In this document: positions 13,484 through 25,117 of the stretch, one piece after another
Layout: each line of letters opens with the position of its first letter
Position numbering within the stretch: the first letter of the stretch is position 1
Source: Aspidiotus rigidus
Lineage: Eukaryota > Arthropoda > Insecta > Hemiptera > Diaspididae
Assembly: GCA_035079385.1 (NCBI GenBank)
Contig: JAVHKY010000052.1
Span: 12,524,001 to 12,588,000 of the forward strand
Direction: 5' to 3'
Length of the DNA: 64,000 bases
Notes under the pieces: model-generated
The model's input: the letters and a program-made list of their open reading frames with translations, nothing else
Database searches by the model: none
Told to the model about the DNA's origin: nothing
Position numbers and translations under genes: made by a program

Positions 13484-14034
13484 TAGGAGCATTTTACAGA
13501 ATTATACAACAAAAGCGGCTAGGTAGTATTCATACCTGAACAATAAAAGAAAAGAGAAGAAGGGGTTCATGAAGGGTTAGTACACGGGTTGGTGGGGATA
13601 CAGCAGGGCAGGATTATTGTTCTCATTACTATTATTGTTATTAATACCTTTTTTTTAAAACTATCATCAATATCAATATAAGTATTATTGTTTTTATTAT
13701 TATTATTATTATTATTAATAATTTTAATAGTGTCGTCCTATTATTGGCAACGTGCTGTTGGACGGCACTTCAAATCCGTCTTTAAAATAAATAAATAAAT
13801 AAATAAAATAATATCACGTGAAAAAGCAGCTAACATTTTATTCGATAACGTGGATAATGATAATACAAAATTCGATATTTGGACGCTCGCTGCCTCTTCT
13901 TAGAACCAGGTCACAATTTCTAGGTCTTGTCCAATGATTTTAAAGCTAATGTACAAATGATAGCTACATCTTTATTTATTATTACATTTATAAAAGAAAG
14001 AACGTTGACCTCATTAATCGTCTCATTTATACAG

Positions 14035-14163
14035 AAAGCAGATGTTGATAAACAACTAGCCAGTGTCAAGAGTTTGGATTTTGATGTAGGCGAACAAACA
14101 AAATTGCAAGAAAATTTGGCCACATTGCAAGCAACAGCAGATGCTGCTACTGAACAAAATGAA
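14035..14163 (+). CDS. Hip1: Hip1 exon, coiled coil
   Basis: 43 codons, phase 0 at both ends, between TACAG and GTAAGT. It encodes a charged helical segment ending ADAATEQNE. It is the first exon that can be tied to the rest by phase and coiled-coil character. Confidence 0.75.
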
Positions 14164-17100
14164 GTAAGTTATCGACAATCCCTGAAATTAGAGTTCATCA
14201 ATGTTTCGTGAATAATAAATTGCACGTAATGAATAATTTGAATGTGCGGGAAATCTTTAAACGGGTAAACTCAAGGGTAATAAAGGGAATGTTAGCCCAC
14301 TCGCGATGGAACCCGCAATAATGACGTCACTGTAGACCTCCACCGACAACGGCCATATAAATCTATACAAATTTAAACCAAAATATCTCGAGAAATATGT
14401 ATTTTCTCGAAAAAGTCAAACGAACAAAATGTATTCTACTTCGAATTTTCTTTCAGATGTGGTATCTTTCAAAATTTTTCTGCCAAATTTTGAAATAACA
14501 TTTTTTTTACCTAGTTTTTGTTTGTAGACCCAGTGTTGCGCCTGGTAGAGTGGGCTAATCTTCCGTAAAATAACCTTGGGGTAAACTATACAAGAGAACG
14601 TACGAGTAGTTATCTATCAGGAAAGAACGGGAAATGATTCACGTCACTTGAAAGTAGAAGAACGTCATTATTTAACAAGCTCAAACGGGAATAAAACTAT
14701 ACTTTTAGCCCTCATCATGTGAGCCTACGAGTACAAAATTGTACATCAGTTTTTCATTTCTTGAAGTGTTGAGATCCAGAGATCCATTATCGATCAATTG
14801 CATCCATCACTTTGCATTGATTCCAACATAACCTTGAAAACGTGGAAGTAGGCATATGAATAGGCTTCAGAAAGTACTTGAGAGAAATTCTTTTGGAAAC
14901 GGTTGTATGCAATTTTCCACAATTGCTTCCACAGTCCATCATAGAGAAGATTCTCTCGCCTTTTTGGACCGCATTTGTATGAATTCTTGAAATACAGTTG
15001 TAGAATGTGGATCACCACTATTGATCGGATTGAAAGTATACACTTGCAAACGTTGCATAGGTACGAAAATTCGTTTCAGATTAGTTGATGTGCCACAGGA
15101 GGCTAAAAATTTTACGTTTGATCAATAAAGAAAACGCCTCAGACCAAGTAAGAAAAAAAAAATCCTAATTGTTCGATGATTCCATTTTTACCGAGTTTTT
15201 GTAGAAAAGCAAAACTAAACCTGTCACGGTTGTCACCGAGGGAAGGGAGAATAAATTTTCTCGACGTTTAGAGATCGTTAATCATCACTACGTCATTAAA
15301 AAAATTTCAGGCATATAGCGACAAGTGAAACAGTTTGACTGTAAAACGTATCCAAATAAAACCGGACTATCGACGTTGAAGAGATTAGAAAAATTTAATT
15401 TACAACAATAATTAAAATTAGGATTGTTACCTCAACTTTCAAGCTCAAAAACGAAATTATACATCTGTTCACAGGCTCTAATGCTTAAAGTGGAATGGAC
15501 CGAAAAGGAAAAATTACTCCTGGAATCTAAGTTAGAAGAATTGGTTGCAGTCAAGAACAAATTGGAGGAAAAACTCGATGGTGTTAAGAACCAACTAAGG
15601 AATGAACAAAATTGTGTATCTGGTAAGCTCTAGTTTTGAATTAAAATCTCTCTAGTCGAAGAGAATAACAAATAAAATCGGGTTTTCTCTTTGAATTACA
15701 GATCAGTGTCAGATAATTATAGAACAAATGAGCAATGCAATAAATAACAGAAGTTTTGATTCCATCACATCTTTGACAGGTTTGTTTAGTGTGAGAATAA
15801 ATATTGTGAAAGTAAAACCTATTATTGTTTTGAGACGTTCCAATATTTTGAGGTTCGTACGTTGAAAAGGGTTATCTTTTTTTAATTATTACCTAATTGC
15901 TTTACGTGACTCTCGATCAGCCGCTTATTATGATCAAAAACCACTGGAACTGGTACAATAGTTAAACATTTCAATACATTTTTCATGTGATAGTACGACC
16001 ATTGACGGCGGGTAATACGTTCGCGAATTACTCATATTACACCGTACGAACACGATTTCTACTGTGCAGCAATTTTTGTGTACAAAAATTCAACTTTCAA
16101 CGCCTGGAGTAAAGTTTCTGCTAAGTGTATCACCGATTGTTTTTGAAATGGGAGGATGTGTTTGGTTTCTGAAAATTGCAATAATGACGATTATGATGAA
16201 AATGAATCATATGATGAAGAATTCTTATAGTGGGTGTCGGTTGACGATGATTTGCCAGTTTATCACACAATGGACGACGGAGAAATTGCCGAAGCAGTTT
16301 TAGGAGGGAGAAAGGAAGAATATATCATCGTGCGAATTTCACATTCTTAGGAGAATACAATGACTGTAATGATAGAAAGGAAGAAAGAATTTCTGTAAAT
16401 AGGACAGAAACCCTATAGGCTGTGGATATGTTGAGGAGAGCTCTGGAGGGAAATAAAGCTGGAAATAATATCTTTAATTTTGGACACTTTATGAAATTGA
16501 AACTCGATTTCTATCAGCGTTACCACAGAAGCAATCTTTAATAAGGGACTCTTTTAGGAAGAACAATTAATCACGCCATGATGTATGGGTATGTGCTATT
16601 CTCAATTAGAGTATGCGTGTGGAAAGTACACGTGTACATGAATGACAAGTTTTATGTTGTCTGTAATTTGTGTTTTTGCATGTCTGTCCTACAAAGTAAA
16701 ATAAAATGGACGTATTTCAATTTTTCAAAATAACGATCAGGAAGAAGGGTCTCTGGGTAAAAATCTTCAAAATCATGATCGCTGATAAGAGTATTTTGTG
16801 CTTCATCATCATCAACAACAAGATTGCACAAAACCGAAAATTTTTATTCTCGCTCGCTCATTTGAAACATTTAACTATCTGGCTACTTTACAGCAAAATT
16901 GACAGCTCTGTAGCAGCGCTTATGTTCTCGCTTTTGCAACTTCAACTGAGAATGCGGACGTAATGTCACACAAAAATGCTGGAGAGTTCTTACATATATT
17001 TCTATAAAATGAATCAATCACTTGATTCAGATTTTCAGTTCCTATCAGTTACATAATACTTCAAGAAGAAGTAAAAAAAACAAGTTTCAACATATCTTGT

Positions 17101-20100
17101 GTTGAAATTTTGCAGACTAGGAAGTCTTTCTTATGGATATATAATATGAAAAACTTGTGCAAAAACGGTTTTTGATTAGGCCCATTTTCTGTTTTTCTGA
17201 ACAGCAGCTCTGATAGGGTTTTTGATTTTTTTCTCATACAAGTAAATGTCATTGTATTGGCATGGAAATTTCAACGTTGAATTTAGAAAAACTAATTTGG
17301 TGGTATCATATATCATAAAGATGAAACTAAAGCGGCTAAATTATGCTGTTGTCTGACAAATGAGGTGAAAATTTGCTCATTATCTCAATGATGTGTTCTC
17401 TAGATGACATCATAACAACGTTACTAGAATTAGTGGTTATGAAGTAAGGATGTAATTAAGTATTCTCTTCAATGTCGACAAAGAAAGGGTTTGTTGACTC
17501 GCTGAACCACTCCTTTTCTCACCAAACCACAAAACCCCTTCTTTGTTTACAATGGCTCCATACTTCTATATAGGTCCTGAAATGAATTATATGATAACAT
17601 AATTATAACGTGAAAGCAAAAGGATTCAACTTTGTTTGCACATTGCATCTCCAAGACGCGTCAGGTGCTTGTATTGAAATAAAGTTGATATTCCTTCAGA
17701 AATTGAATTTTTCCTTCAATTCAATCTTTGCCTGTTTGTTAGTTTAAATACTGTAACTGTTCAATAATTTTGTCCTGCTGGCTGCAATTTGTATTTTGAA
17801 GTCATTCATTATTACAGATATTTTAGAATACTTCCAAGAGCATCTATCATCAATGTTACGAAAAAAGAAAAAGGGTGATATAATCCTTGTTACCCATTTG
17901 ACAGCAACAATCATTTTGCTAAGTAAAGCCACTGCCAACATGATACCTGTAGAAAAAAACAAAGAACGTGAGTTATTAGTCATATTCTCGCAAATATCTC
18001 GCATTTTCCAATTGATGCGGTATATCCAATGTGTCTGTAAATTTTGTAGGCCTGATAGACTTGTTACAAAGAATGGGTCAAGAAATGATTAAAATATTAG
18101 AAACGTCATCTAAAAATATGACTTCACCATTGCTGTACAATTGTGATAGCTTATGCACCACAATTGACGAGCTTGCTTTGCTGTATCCATCAGCTCAAAA
18201 TGGAAATTTGGCGGAAACATTAAGCAGTCTTGTTGAAAATGAATTGACTATCATGGATAAAGCTATTGAAGAAGCAGCCATACAAATCGAGGTATCATTT
18301 CCTAAAATTGAACAATTTATTAAATTGACTTATGAATTTTGAACTTGTTTCTCAGAACTTCAGTTTTAGAATCTATAATGAGAATTCAAGTGCCGAGGTT
18401 TAAATTCCGTGAAAGTTACTTTTGCTAGACATTGAGGAAAAGGTTTGGACAATAGATCAAATTTTTTTGAAACCCCTTAACCTAGTCTTACTCCAGTTTA
18501 CCGTTTGTGTTACAAAAATTTTACTCCATAAGATACACATGGGCATGTTTCAATCATTTGTTATTATTTGAAAACCAGAAATAAATAAGAAACCACCGAA
18601 ATATTTGCAAATTTTATGTACCTTAGAACTTCCAGATTCTGAATATAAATTTCAAATTTCTTATTCCATCCTTAATAACAAATGATGTAGGCCTATTTCT
18701 TATATGAATCGATAGTACGTTTGAACAAATAAGGTACCTAATATTGCAAACAAATGCGAGTGCATTTGCTCACAATTACTCAGTTTGAAGTGGGTCAAAT
18801 GCAAATGTGCTGGCACGGATAATATGCTCCATTAATCAATAAGAACAGATAGGTTTTCATGTTATTAAATCTACCCACTTTCATACATAATAATTGTTCT
18901 GTGCTTTATCTTCATTATTTTCATGAATATCTCTCAATTTTTCCTACATCATCTTTTATATTATTCCAATATTTTAAGTTTGTTCAATCAATGTATCCTA
19001 TTTTCAAGTTTTCTTTTCTTTTTTTTTTTCTCTCTTGTTTTTGAAGGAGAGTGCATATTACTGTATTTTTATAGAAGTGATCTTGAGAAGAAGTGAAATC
19101 TTATGAGGATGAAGTTTTTCAACAGTTGATGCTTTAAATCAAAATCTGATGATTCTTTATGGATTTTTAATGAATGTTTTTGTTTTTATTTAAGGAAATG
19201 CTACAAACTTCTAGAACTGCCGATTCTGGTCTGAAATTAGAGGTCAATGGCAAAATTTTGAATTCATGTACAAACCTGATGAAAACCATTTGTGTACTAG
19301 TGCAGAAGGCAAGAATTTTGCAAGCTGAGATTGTAGCGTCTGGTAACGCGGTGAGAATATTCTTTATAATGAATTCCTGTATTTGCATTGCATCTTCTGC
19401 TTGCCTGTTTTCTCAGAATGCCGATCAATGCAATTTAAAAATTTAAAATCCACCTCTATAAACTTTGGTTTCAAGTTTTGGCTTATTTTTGCTGTCTTAT
19501 TTTGTTATTTTATTCTTATTGGCGCAAATTAATTTCATATTTTTACTACAACAAATCTGCGGATTGATAAAATTACTAGGACTTATGTGAATTATCATGA
19601 ATACAGATTTTCCTTATCTTCTAAGCCTGATTGTCTTTACATGAAATACTTACCTACTTTATTCATTGATTTTCTGACTTTCACAAAGTACTGGTAACAT
19701 GTATTTGTATATTATTAGGACGATGGAATGGTTATGAAAATACAAGTTTCAACTGTAATTCTGCGTAATTACGCATAGTGTCCAGAGTGCAATACCTCGC
19801 ACCCGTTGTGCAAAATGCCGTCACAGTTGGGAACAGAGGAGACTTGTGACGCCTATGACGGTGGTGTGACGGCAATCACCCACTTAAAAAGCACGGAGAT
19901 CTTTCTCTGTGACCCAACTGTGACTCAAATGTGCGCCATCACAATCCTGTCACGTGACGGCATTTTGCACTATGGCATTTGCTTTTTAACTCAGGAGAGG
20001 CGGGCGGGGTAATCAATGCTTTATTGCGTACACACATGGACAAATTTCAAACTTTCGGATTGAACATGAGCAGTCAAAGGTAGTTCTAGAAGTATTTACA

Positions 20101-21613
20101 TCGCTAAATAATGATTATGCCATTTGCTGTTTTTGATGTCACCTCTTATTATTGTACAATATTCATGTCAAGTACCCGCGACGATAATGAACTGGAATAC
20201 ATAAGCAATCTTGCAACAACCATTGAAATATCATGAATATGTTAGGTGTTCAAGAGTATTTGTAAATTAAAAGAAATTAGAAAAAAAAATTTGTCGGAAG
20301 TTGTGTTGTCGGGAAAGAAAAGTATCGGGAAAAAGAATCTCGAGATTTTCTATTCGGGAAAATTAAATATTACCGGCAAACTCGCACATTAGAATTTTTT
20401 ACCTCGGTAAGATACGTTAAGGCTTGTTAACATGCAGCTAGTAATTTGAGCAAGTAGCTCGGGTTGGAACTTGAAAGGGACCTATCAGCTAGCAAGTTGT
20501 GTTGAGCGCCTGCAAAAAACAGACACATCTTCTAATTTTGGCGAGAACTGCATAGAGCAAACTCGCTCAAGTTAGTAGCTGCGTGTTAAAGAGCCTTTAC
20601 GCGTTGCAACTGAACAAACCTTGGTAACTAAACATGAGTATTGCACAATAAGGAGAGGTAATATCAAAAGACGACAAGTGTTATTGTATTCAGTGTTGAA
20701 AATACTTCTAGAAATACCTTTGATACCTAGTTCATGTTCATTTCAAACGATTGAATTATGTTGTCCATGTGTGTTATTAGTAAGTATTACTTAATTTCAG
20801 TTACAAAAGTTGGTTTTAATTATGTTGTTGTGTTATAGTGAACTAAATGTTCACCATCTGCTTATCATATTGGAGATTCATCTGCATTGTGACCAGATTT
20901 AATTCTCTTCATCTTATGTTGTAGGTAAGTAATCTTTCAGCTAAAGAATTTTACAAACGTAATCATCAGTGGACTGAAGGACTCATTTCCGCGGCTAAAG
21001 CAGTTGGTATGGGTGCAAAACTTTTGCTGTAAGTTTTTGTATCATAAGAAAGCTGAGAATATCAAACTAGAGAAAATAATATGAATTTCTTTCCTCCAAA
21101 AAATAAATTTTTTTTGTCGCTAATTTATAGAACTGCGGCTGATGATGTGGTCAGCAGTAATGGTAAGCTAGAATGTTTAATTGTAGCATCACAGAGTGTG
21201 GCTGCAGGTACTGCCCAGCTGGTTGTAGCTAGTCGCGTGAAAGCTGATCGGAACAGTGTCAATTTGTTTGCATTATCAGCTGCCTCCAAAGATGTCACAA
21301 ATGCAGCTGGTAATGTTGTAGCCACCGTAAAATCCTGTGCTCAGCTTGTGGAAGAATCAGGTTAGATGTTCTCTCAAATGCAGGTGATCAATTTTTTCAT
21401 TATAGTACTTGTTTTTCTTATATGGTGATATTGTGCGTTTAAATAGATGATCTGGACTTCTTGGGTTTATCACAACACCAAGCTAAACGATTGGAAATGG
21501 ATTCCCAAGTACGAGTACTTGAGCTTGAAGCGCAACTTGAGAAAGAACGACTGAAGTTGGCAGCTTTAAGACGCTATCACTATCAGTTATCAGATGATAC
21601 TAATCTGAGTTAA
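14035..21613 (+). CDS. Hip1: Hip1/Hip1R homologue, C-terminal exons
   Basis: Nine exons join without any phase conflict (14035-14163, 15475-15622, 15702-15779, 17818-17967, 18050-18291, 19195-19350, 20925-21028, 21131-21360, 21447-21613), giving 467 residues and a TAA stop. The N-terminal third is charged coiled coil. The rest is the I/LWEQ (THATCH) actin-binding module of Sla2/HIP1 proteins: DSGLKLEVNGKIL, AKEFYKRNHQWTEGLISAAK, VAAGTAQLVVASRVKADR and the terminal latch EMDSQVRVLELEAQLEKERL. HIP1 proteins link clathrin-coated pits and PIP2 membranes to F-actin. The N-terminal ANTH domain is not in the window, so the gene's 5' part lies to the left. All borders are GT-AG. A HIP1 versus HIP1R split is not expected to be meaningful in insects, where one gene is usual. 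Confidence 0.93.
14291..14559. mobile_element. MITE-like element with GTTAGCCCACTC termini
   Basis: Inverted termini GTTAGCCCACTC (14291) and GAGTGGGCTAATC (to 14560) enclose about 270 bp of non-coding AT-rich sequence inside a Hip1 intron. No transposase. The short terminal repeats suggest a non-autonomous DNA element. The superfamily is not resolved because I see no clear target duplication. Confidence 0.6.
15475..15622 (+). CDS. Hip1: Hip1 exon, coiled coil
   Basis: 148 bp between CACAG and GTAAGC, ending in phase 1. Strong heptad pattern (KEKLLLESKLEELVAVKNKL). Confidence 0.88.
15702..15779 (+). CDS. Hip1: Hip1 exon, linker before I/LWEQ region
   Basis: 78 bp, phase 1 in and out, TTACAG to GTTTGT. 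Encodes DQCQIIIEQMSNAINN and SFDSITSLT. Separated from the previous exon by a 79-bp intron. Confidence 0.85.
15780..17817. other. Hip1 intron with little content
   Basis: A 2-kb AT-rich intron. The only structured content I see is the possible transposase remnant at 16170-16350. The rest shows no supportable gene or repeat. Confidence 0.7.
16170..16350 (+). pseudogene. Possible pogo/Tigger-type transposase tail
   Basis: One frame reads an acidic stretch (DDYDENESYDEEFL), a stop, then VDDDLPVYHTMDDGEIAEAV. The DDDLP...DDGEI..AV pattern resembles the C-terminal tail of pogo/Tigger/jerky-like transposases. There is no DDE core next to it, so this is at best a fragment. The similarity was judged by eye. 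Confidence 0.3.
17818..17967 (+). CDS. Hip1: Hip1 exon, start of I/LWEQ region
   Basis: 150 bp, TTACAG to GTGAGT, phase 1 in and out. Encodes a helical segment (ILEYFQEHLSSMLRKKK, then LVTHLTATIILLSKATANM) at the place of the vertebrate HIP1 helix before the talin-like bundle. Confidence 0.88.
18050..18291 (+). CDS. Hip1: Hip1 exon, I/LWEQ module
   Basis: 242 bp, after a TTGTAG acceptor, ends in phase 0 at a GTATCA donor. Encodes LIDLLQRMGQEMIKILE and LVENELTIMDKAIEEAAIQI, the helix that precedes the SGLKLEVN motif in HIP1 proteins. Confidence 0.92.
19195..19350 (+). CDS. Hip1: Hip1 exon, I/LWEQ block with KLEVN motif
   Basis: 52 codons, phase 0, TTTAAG to GTGAGA. DSGLKLEVNGKILNSC and the LMKTICVLVQKAR helix match the first conserved I/LWEQ block of HIP1/Sla2. 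Confidence 0.95.
19808..19970. mobile_element. MITE with GTGCAAAATGCCGTCAC termini
   Basis: A perfect 17-bp terminal inverted repeat (GTGCAAAATGCCGTCAC and its complement), with further internal complementarity (ACAGTTGGG versus CCCAACTGT). The 163-bp element lies in a Hip1 intron and most of it can fold into a hairpin. Confidence 0.75.
20418..20599. mobile_element. MITE with about 38-bp imperfect TIRs
   Basis: The left arm starting TAAGGCTTGTTAACATGCAG and the complement of the right arm (TAAAGGCTCTTTAACACGCAG) align over about 38 bp with a few mismatches and include GAGCAAGT/GAGCGAGT. Size 182 bp, non-coding, in a Hip1 intron. Confidence 0.7.
20925..21028 (+). CDS. Hip1: Hip1 exon, WTEGLISAAK block
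   Basis: 104 bp, TGTAG acceptor, ends after two bases of a Leu codon at GTAAGT. Encodes AKEFYKRNHQWTEGLISAAK, the second I/LWEQ block and the most diagnostic HIP1 segment here. Confidence 0.96.
21131..21360 (+). CDS. Hip1: Hip1 exon, VASRVKAD block
   Basis: 230 bp, TTATAG to GTTAGA. Encodes TAADDVVSSNGKLECLIVAS and GTAQLVVASRVKADRNSVNL, the third I/LWEQ block that contributes to the actin-binding face. Confidence 0.96.
21447..21613 (+). CDS. Hip1: Hip1 terminal exon
   Basis: Starts after AAATAG and ends with TAA at 21611-21613. Encodes LEMDSQVRVLELEAQLEKER, the terminal dimerisation latch helix of THATCH domains, then a short tail ending in a YHYQLSDDTNLS peptide. Confidence 0.96.
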
Positions 21614-24496
21614 CTGGGAGTTTTTTTATGCCGTTTGTATATTTGTTTCTAATTTTTTTTTTTTGTTGCTCTTTTTGAGAATGTTTCATTTCTCTTCAAT
21701 ATTTTAGTAAAAGCGAGATCTAAAATTTTATTTTCTCAATATTTTATAAGTCTATAAAAATAAGTACTTTGGGAAAGATTTAATAATTGTTACATGATGT
21801 AATTTCTGTAATTACTCAGTTTGTAAAACCCGAAAATTTCAACTTGTGTAAATTAATCAGAAAGGCGCAATTGATAATTTTTCTACTTAACTAATTGGAA
21901 GATTTTTCTGAATTAGTTTTTGAAGAACAGCATTTATTTTTGAGTATAGGGCAAAACCTCAATTTATCCTTTTTGTTCTAATATAATTCATCCTTGCCCG
22001 GGAAAAACCCATTTATTCAGTATGTATTTTATTTATATTTTATTTATTTATAATTATGATATTGAAGTGCTCCAAAAACCGACAGGTCAATCAATATCTT
22101 AGCATTAATATATAAATAATATTATTCAATTCCTGGTTGTATTCTCGAGTGGCTCAAAATTTCACTTACCTACACGACTTAAAAGCCTGAATCACAGTGG
22201 CATAAAAATGTTATAGATTCCTAGAAGAGACTAGTTATTGAACTCATTGGCAATATTGGTTATTTCATTCATATTCTCAATACTGTTGGTAACGCGTTGC
22301 GTGTCACACCATTAACATTACTGCTGATTAAGCTTCTTATAAAATTTGTTCCTCAGTATAAGGCAATTATTGGGAACGCTCATTGGGTCAAAGCCACTGT
22401 ACATTTCTTTATAGGACACGATGAAAAAAAAATTTCTTACAAAGATGTTTGAAAGTGGGCTCAAAATAAAGATAAATTCAACCTCTTATTCCTTTTTATT
22501 CTCATAATTTTCCACAAAATTTTTATTTTAATGAGTTATTGAGAGAATAAAATTTTGAATCCAAGTGTTCCTAAATGAGATTGATAACATAAGCCACCTA
22601 ATTTAGTACCGGTATTGATAAAATTTCATTCATCTCAACTTTTCTTTTTGGGCAATATTCTTTTTAGGGTCGGGCCGCGTTGTAAAGGCCAACCATATTA
22701 TTTTGGAATGGGTATATTGGAGATGCGCCAGCGTTGATCGAAGAAAATGGGACCTATTTATCGGCACGAGAAAAAGAGAGTGTTAGAACAGAATTTAAAA
22801 ATGATGGACGAGAGAAAAAATATTACACGAGAAATAAAAATATTGATCGAAAAGAAAATAAAAATGAACAAAATATAATTTCATACAACGAGATTTCAAT
22901 TATTGAACTAAATAAAAATACAAATTCCCAGAGAGTAGATAAATTCAACCGAGAATATTACGCACGAGAAATGAATTATTAATTTAAAAAAAAGGTAATG
23001 ACGCGACAAACTACTTGACAATTAATGCTGGAACATGAGTAGTATGAGGGGGGGGGGGGCAAAAACAGCGAGATATCCCTTCGTTATAGCTTCAATTCCC
23101 TCTCCTAGGAGGATTAAAGGCATCCACTCTTGGCTCACTCCAAGTAAGGTTTGAAAAATGAACTCAACAATCAAATTTCTCACGCAGAAGCCATATACGA
23201 TTTCTACGCCGACGCTTCGGTTCGGATGAGCGCAAATTGTCGTCATCAGAAGATGAACTTTCATCGTCATCGCGAAAACTTTCTACATAGGTTACATCCA
23301 TACCAATCTCACAATTAATCAGAAACACCAAAATGTAACAGGCAGTAAATGATACTTCGCTGAGAGAGTCGTATTAGAATACGTGTGCACACATTCATAA
23401 ACCTTTGCATATTGAATGAAGACGTGCATACAAGATGCAGCCAGGCGATTCATCCACACTTATCAATAATTCCCGTTTTTGCTCGTTGCAATCAATAAGT
23501 TTCTCGTTGATACCTATGAATATCTCGTGCCTGAATCATCTCGCTATGTCCTTCTTTAAAGTATCTCTCTCCTTTTTTTTTCTCGCGCTTATGATTCTCG
23601 TGTAAACCATTTCTTTTTCTCGTGCGATTTAATATTTCCCGAAGAAAATTGGTTAGTGGAGTATATTGTGAAGTAAAAATAAGGATTTTTAGATTTTTGT
23701 CAAATTACTCAAAGCAAATCACTAAATCTACTAATTAAAGTAATTCCCAAAATTGTAGATTCCACCGCTCTTGAATTATTTCTCCAATAATTCCTGTCGT
23801 TTTAAATGTTCGAGTGTTTACATCGATCATCCTCGATCTCGTTCGCAAAACAATTTTTTTTTTTTTTTGATAAAGTACCGGTATAATAAATTGTTGCTCA
23901 TAGGAAACAAAGGAGACGAATTTATTTTGAACTAGCATTTCTTCTGGACAACTCTAGTTTCTGTATTTTGAATTTTTACAAAAAAAAATGACGTTGACAA
24001 TATCGACTCTCACATTTTGCGTATTTAGATAAAATTTTCGAAGAAAAATTCTTGGATACCTACCAATTTTAATGCACATGAAAATTTTCAAGTTTAATTG
24101 AAAAATAATATTCCCTCGCTGTGCAAGTTATGACTCACTTAATATAATTTCATTAAAAAAAAAAAAAAAAAACAAATAATCACTGCTATTCTATATTGAG
24201 GCGTCCTTCTGTAGCCGCAATAAAACCAAAACTGGAGAATCAAAGAATATGACAATTGTTCTCGTTATAACGGTACTATTTACACCGTTGAATAGCATCT
24301 GAAGGTTAATCGTTAATAATCAGACAAATTTCAAAATGAACTGTACTGTGTCTTACCAATTAGTTTCAAGACGTCTCGACAGCGATTTTTCCTAAGATGC
24401 GTTGTTCCAATTATTGACGTAGGCCTAAGTATATTCTTACGCAATTCTATCGTCTATTGTTTTCTTGAATTTCGGTTCACAAAGATGCTGCACTTG
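21614..24496. other. Hip1 3' flank and intergenic sequence
   Basis: AT-rich, with no convincing gene. The first part is presumably Hip1 3' UTR. An open frame at 22734-22982 is low-complexity Lys/Asn/Glu and is not believed. Motifs CACGAGAAA (22760-22980) and their complements (23580-23630) hint at a decayed inverted-repeat element, but I cannot define its ends. A G homopolymer lies at 23049-23059. Confidence 0.6.
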
Positions 24497-25102
24497 CTAG
24501 TTTTCCTCTTTTCCTAACTTGATGATTTTTTGTATGACACAATGACGATCTGTGTTCATATCCTGTGCGCCCTTAATTTGCTTGAGCTCGTCCATTGTAA
24601 TGTATTTAGTCTTGATGTGTGTCTTAACGACATCATTAAAAGTAACTTGTCTCTTTGGCCCGAGTGGATGTCTGGATTGGTCACCTGGAATTTCTAAGCT
24701 CATTGGACTCTTGTTCGACGAGGAACATCGCGGTACTGACTGGCGTTGCTTTTGAGACGCGTTCTTCAACTTGTACAGCTTAGACTTGGTGGTCTGGTTA
24801 ACGTTGACAGAGCTTTCGCCAGAGCGTTTGACAGAAAGGTTTGATATTGTACCAGCTTGCTGATAAACCGATGCTAAATCACTTGATGTCGACCTTTTCC
24901 CACACCAAAACTTACTTTTCAACCAGCTGTAAAACGATTGCTTTTTTGTTTCAGTAGGCAAGTTGATGTTGGTTAAATCCTCGTTGTTCAAATTTTGACG
25001 TTTGAGAGAAATCAATCTTACATTAGCGGTTTGCAAAACATTCACAGGTATAGGTTGTATTTTTGAGACGATTGTTAATGCCTCTGTATTGCATATTGTC
25101 AT
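24497..25102 (-). CDS. Hypothetical basic, Ser/Lys-rich protein
   Basis: An open frame ending at TAA near 24497. The first ATG is at 25102 (MTICNTEALTIVSKIQPIP), giving 201 residues. The frame is open a little further upstream to about 25123, where CAAAATTAG could be a splice acceptor, so this may be a downstream exon. Recognisable features are a Ser-rich basic middle (SLKRQNLN, KLYKLKNASQKQRQ) and a C-terminal helix-like block (KRQVTFNDVVKTHIKTKY, then MDELKQIKGAQDM). I do not recognise a family. Codon use and composition look coding rather than repeat-derived, and no transposon hallmark is present. Another short open segment (CWWKLDYHDLDPNEG, about 25149-25211, minus) just upstream could be a preceding exon, but no plausible intron joins them. 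Confidence 0.5.
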   Translation of the reverse strand: MTICNTEALTIVSKIQPIPVNVLQTANVRLISLKRQNLNNEDLTNINLPTETKKQSFYSWLKSKFWCGKRSTSSDLASVYQQAGTISNLSVKRSGESSVNVNQTTKSKLYKLKNASQKQRQSVPRCSSSNKSPMSLEIPGDQSRHPLGPKRQVTFNDVVKTHIKTKYITMDELKQIKGAQDMNTDRHCVIQKIIKLGKEEN

Positions 25103-25117
25103 TTCCGCTGGTGGCAA

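Larger units (their letters stand above)
4229..13806 (+). mobile_element. CR1/L2-like non-LTR retrotransposon, split by LTR element
   Basis: A two-ORF, APE-type LINE on the plus strand. ORF1 has an N-terminal CxxC finger and an L1-ORF1-like domain. ORF2 has an APE endonuclease, a reverse transcriptase and the C-terminal region typical of CR1/L2/Daphne elements (PPRR...R...SPLN...YN). The 3' end is an (AAAT)n tail at 13784-13806. A Ty3/gypsy element occupies 7562-12800. Without it and one copy of its target duplication, the ORF2 frame runs on directly across the junction. The copy is dead, with stops and frameshifts in both ORFs. Clade placement within the CR1/Jockey superfamily is tentative, and the 5' limit is the first ORF1 codon I can identify. 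Confidence 0.8.

Noticed and set aside
22734..22982. 82-codon Lys/Asn/Glu-rich frame
   Set aside because: Low complexity, made of recurring CACGAGAAA-type words. No homology visible.
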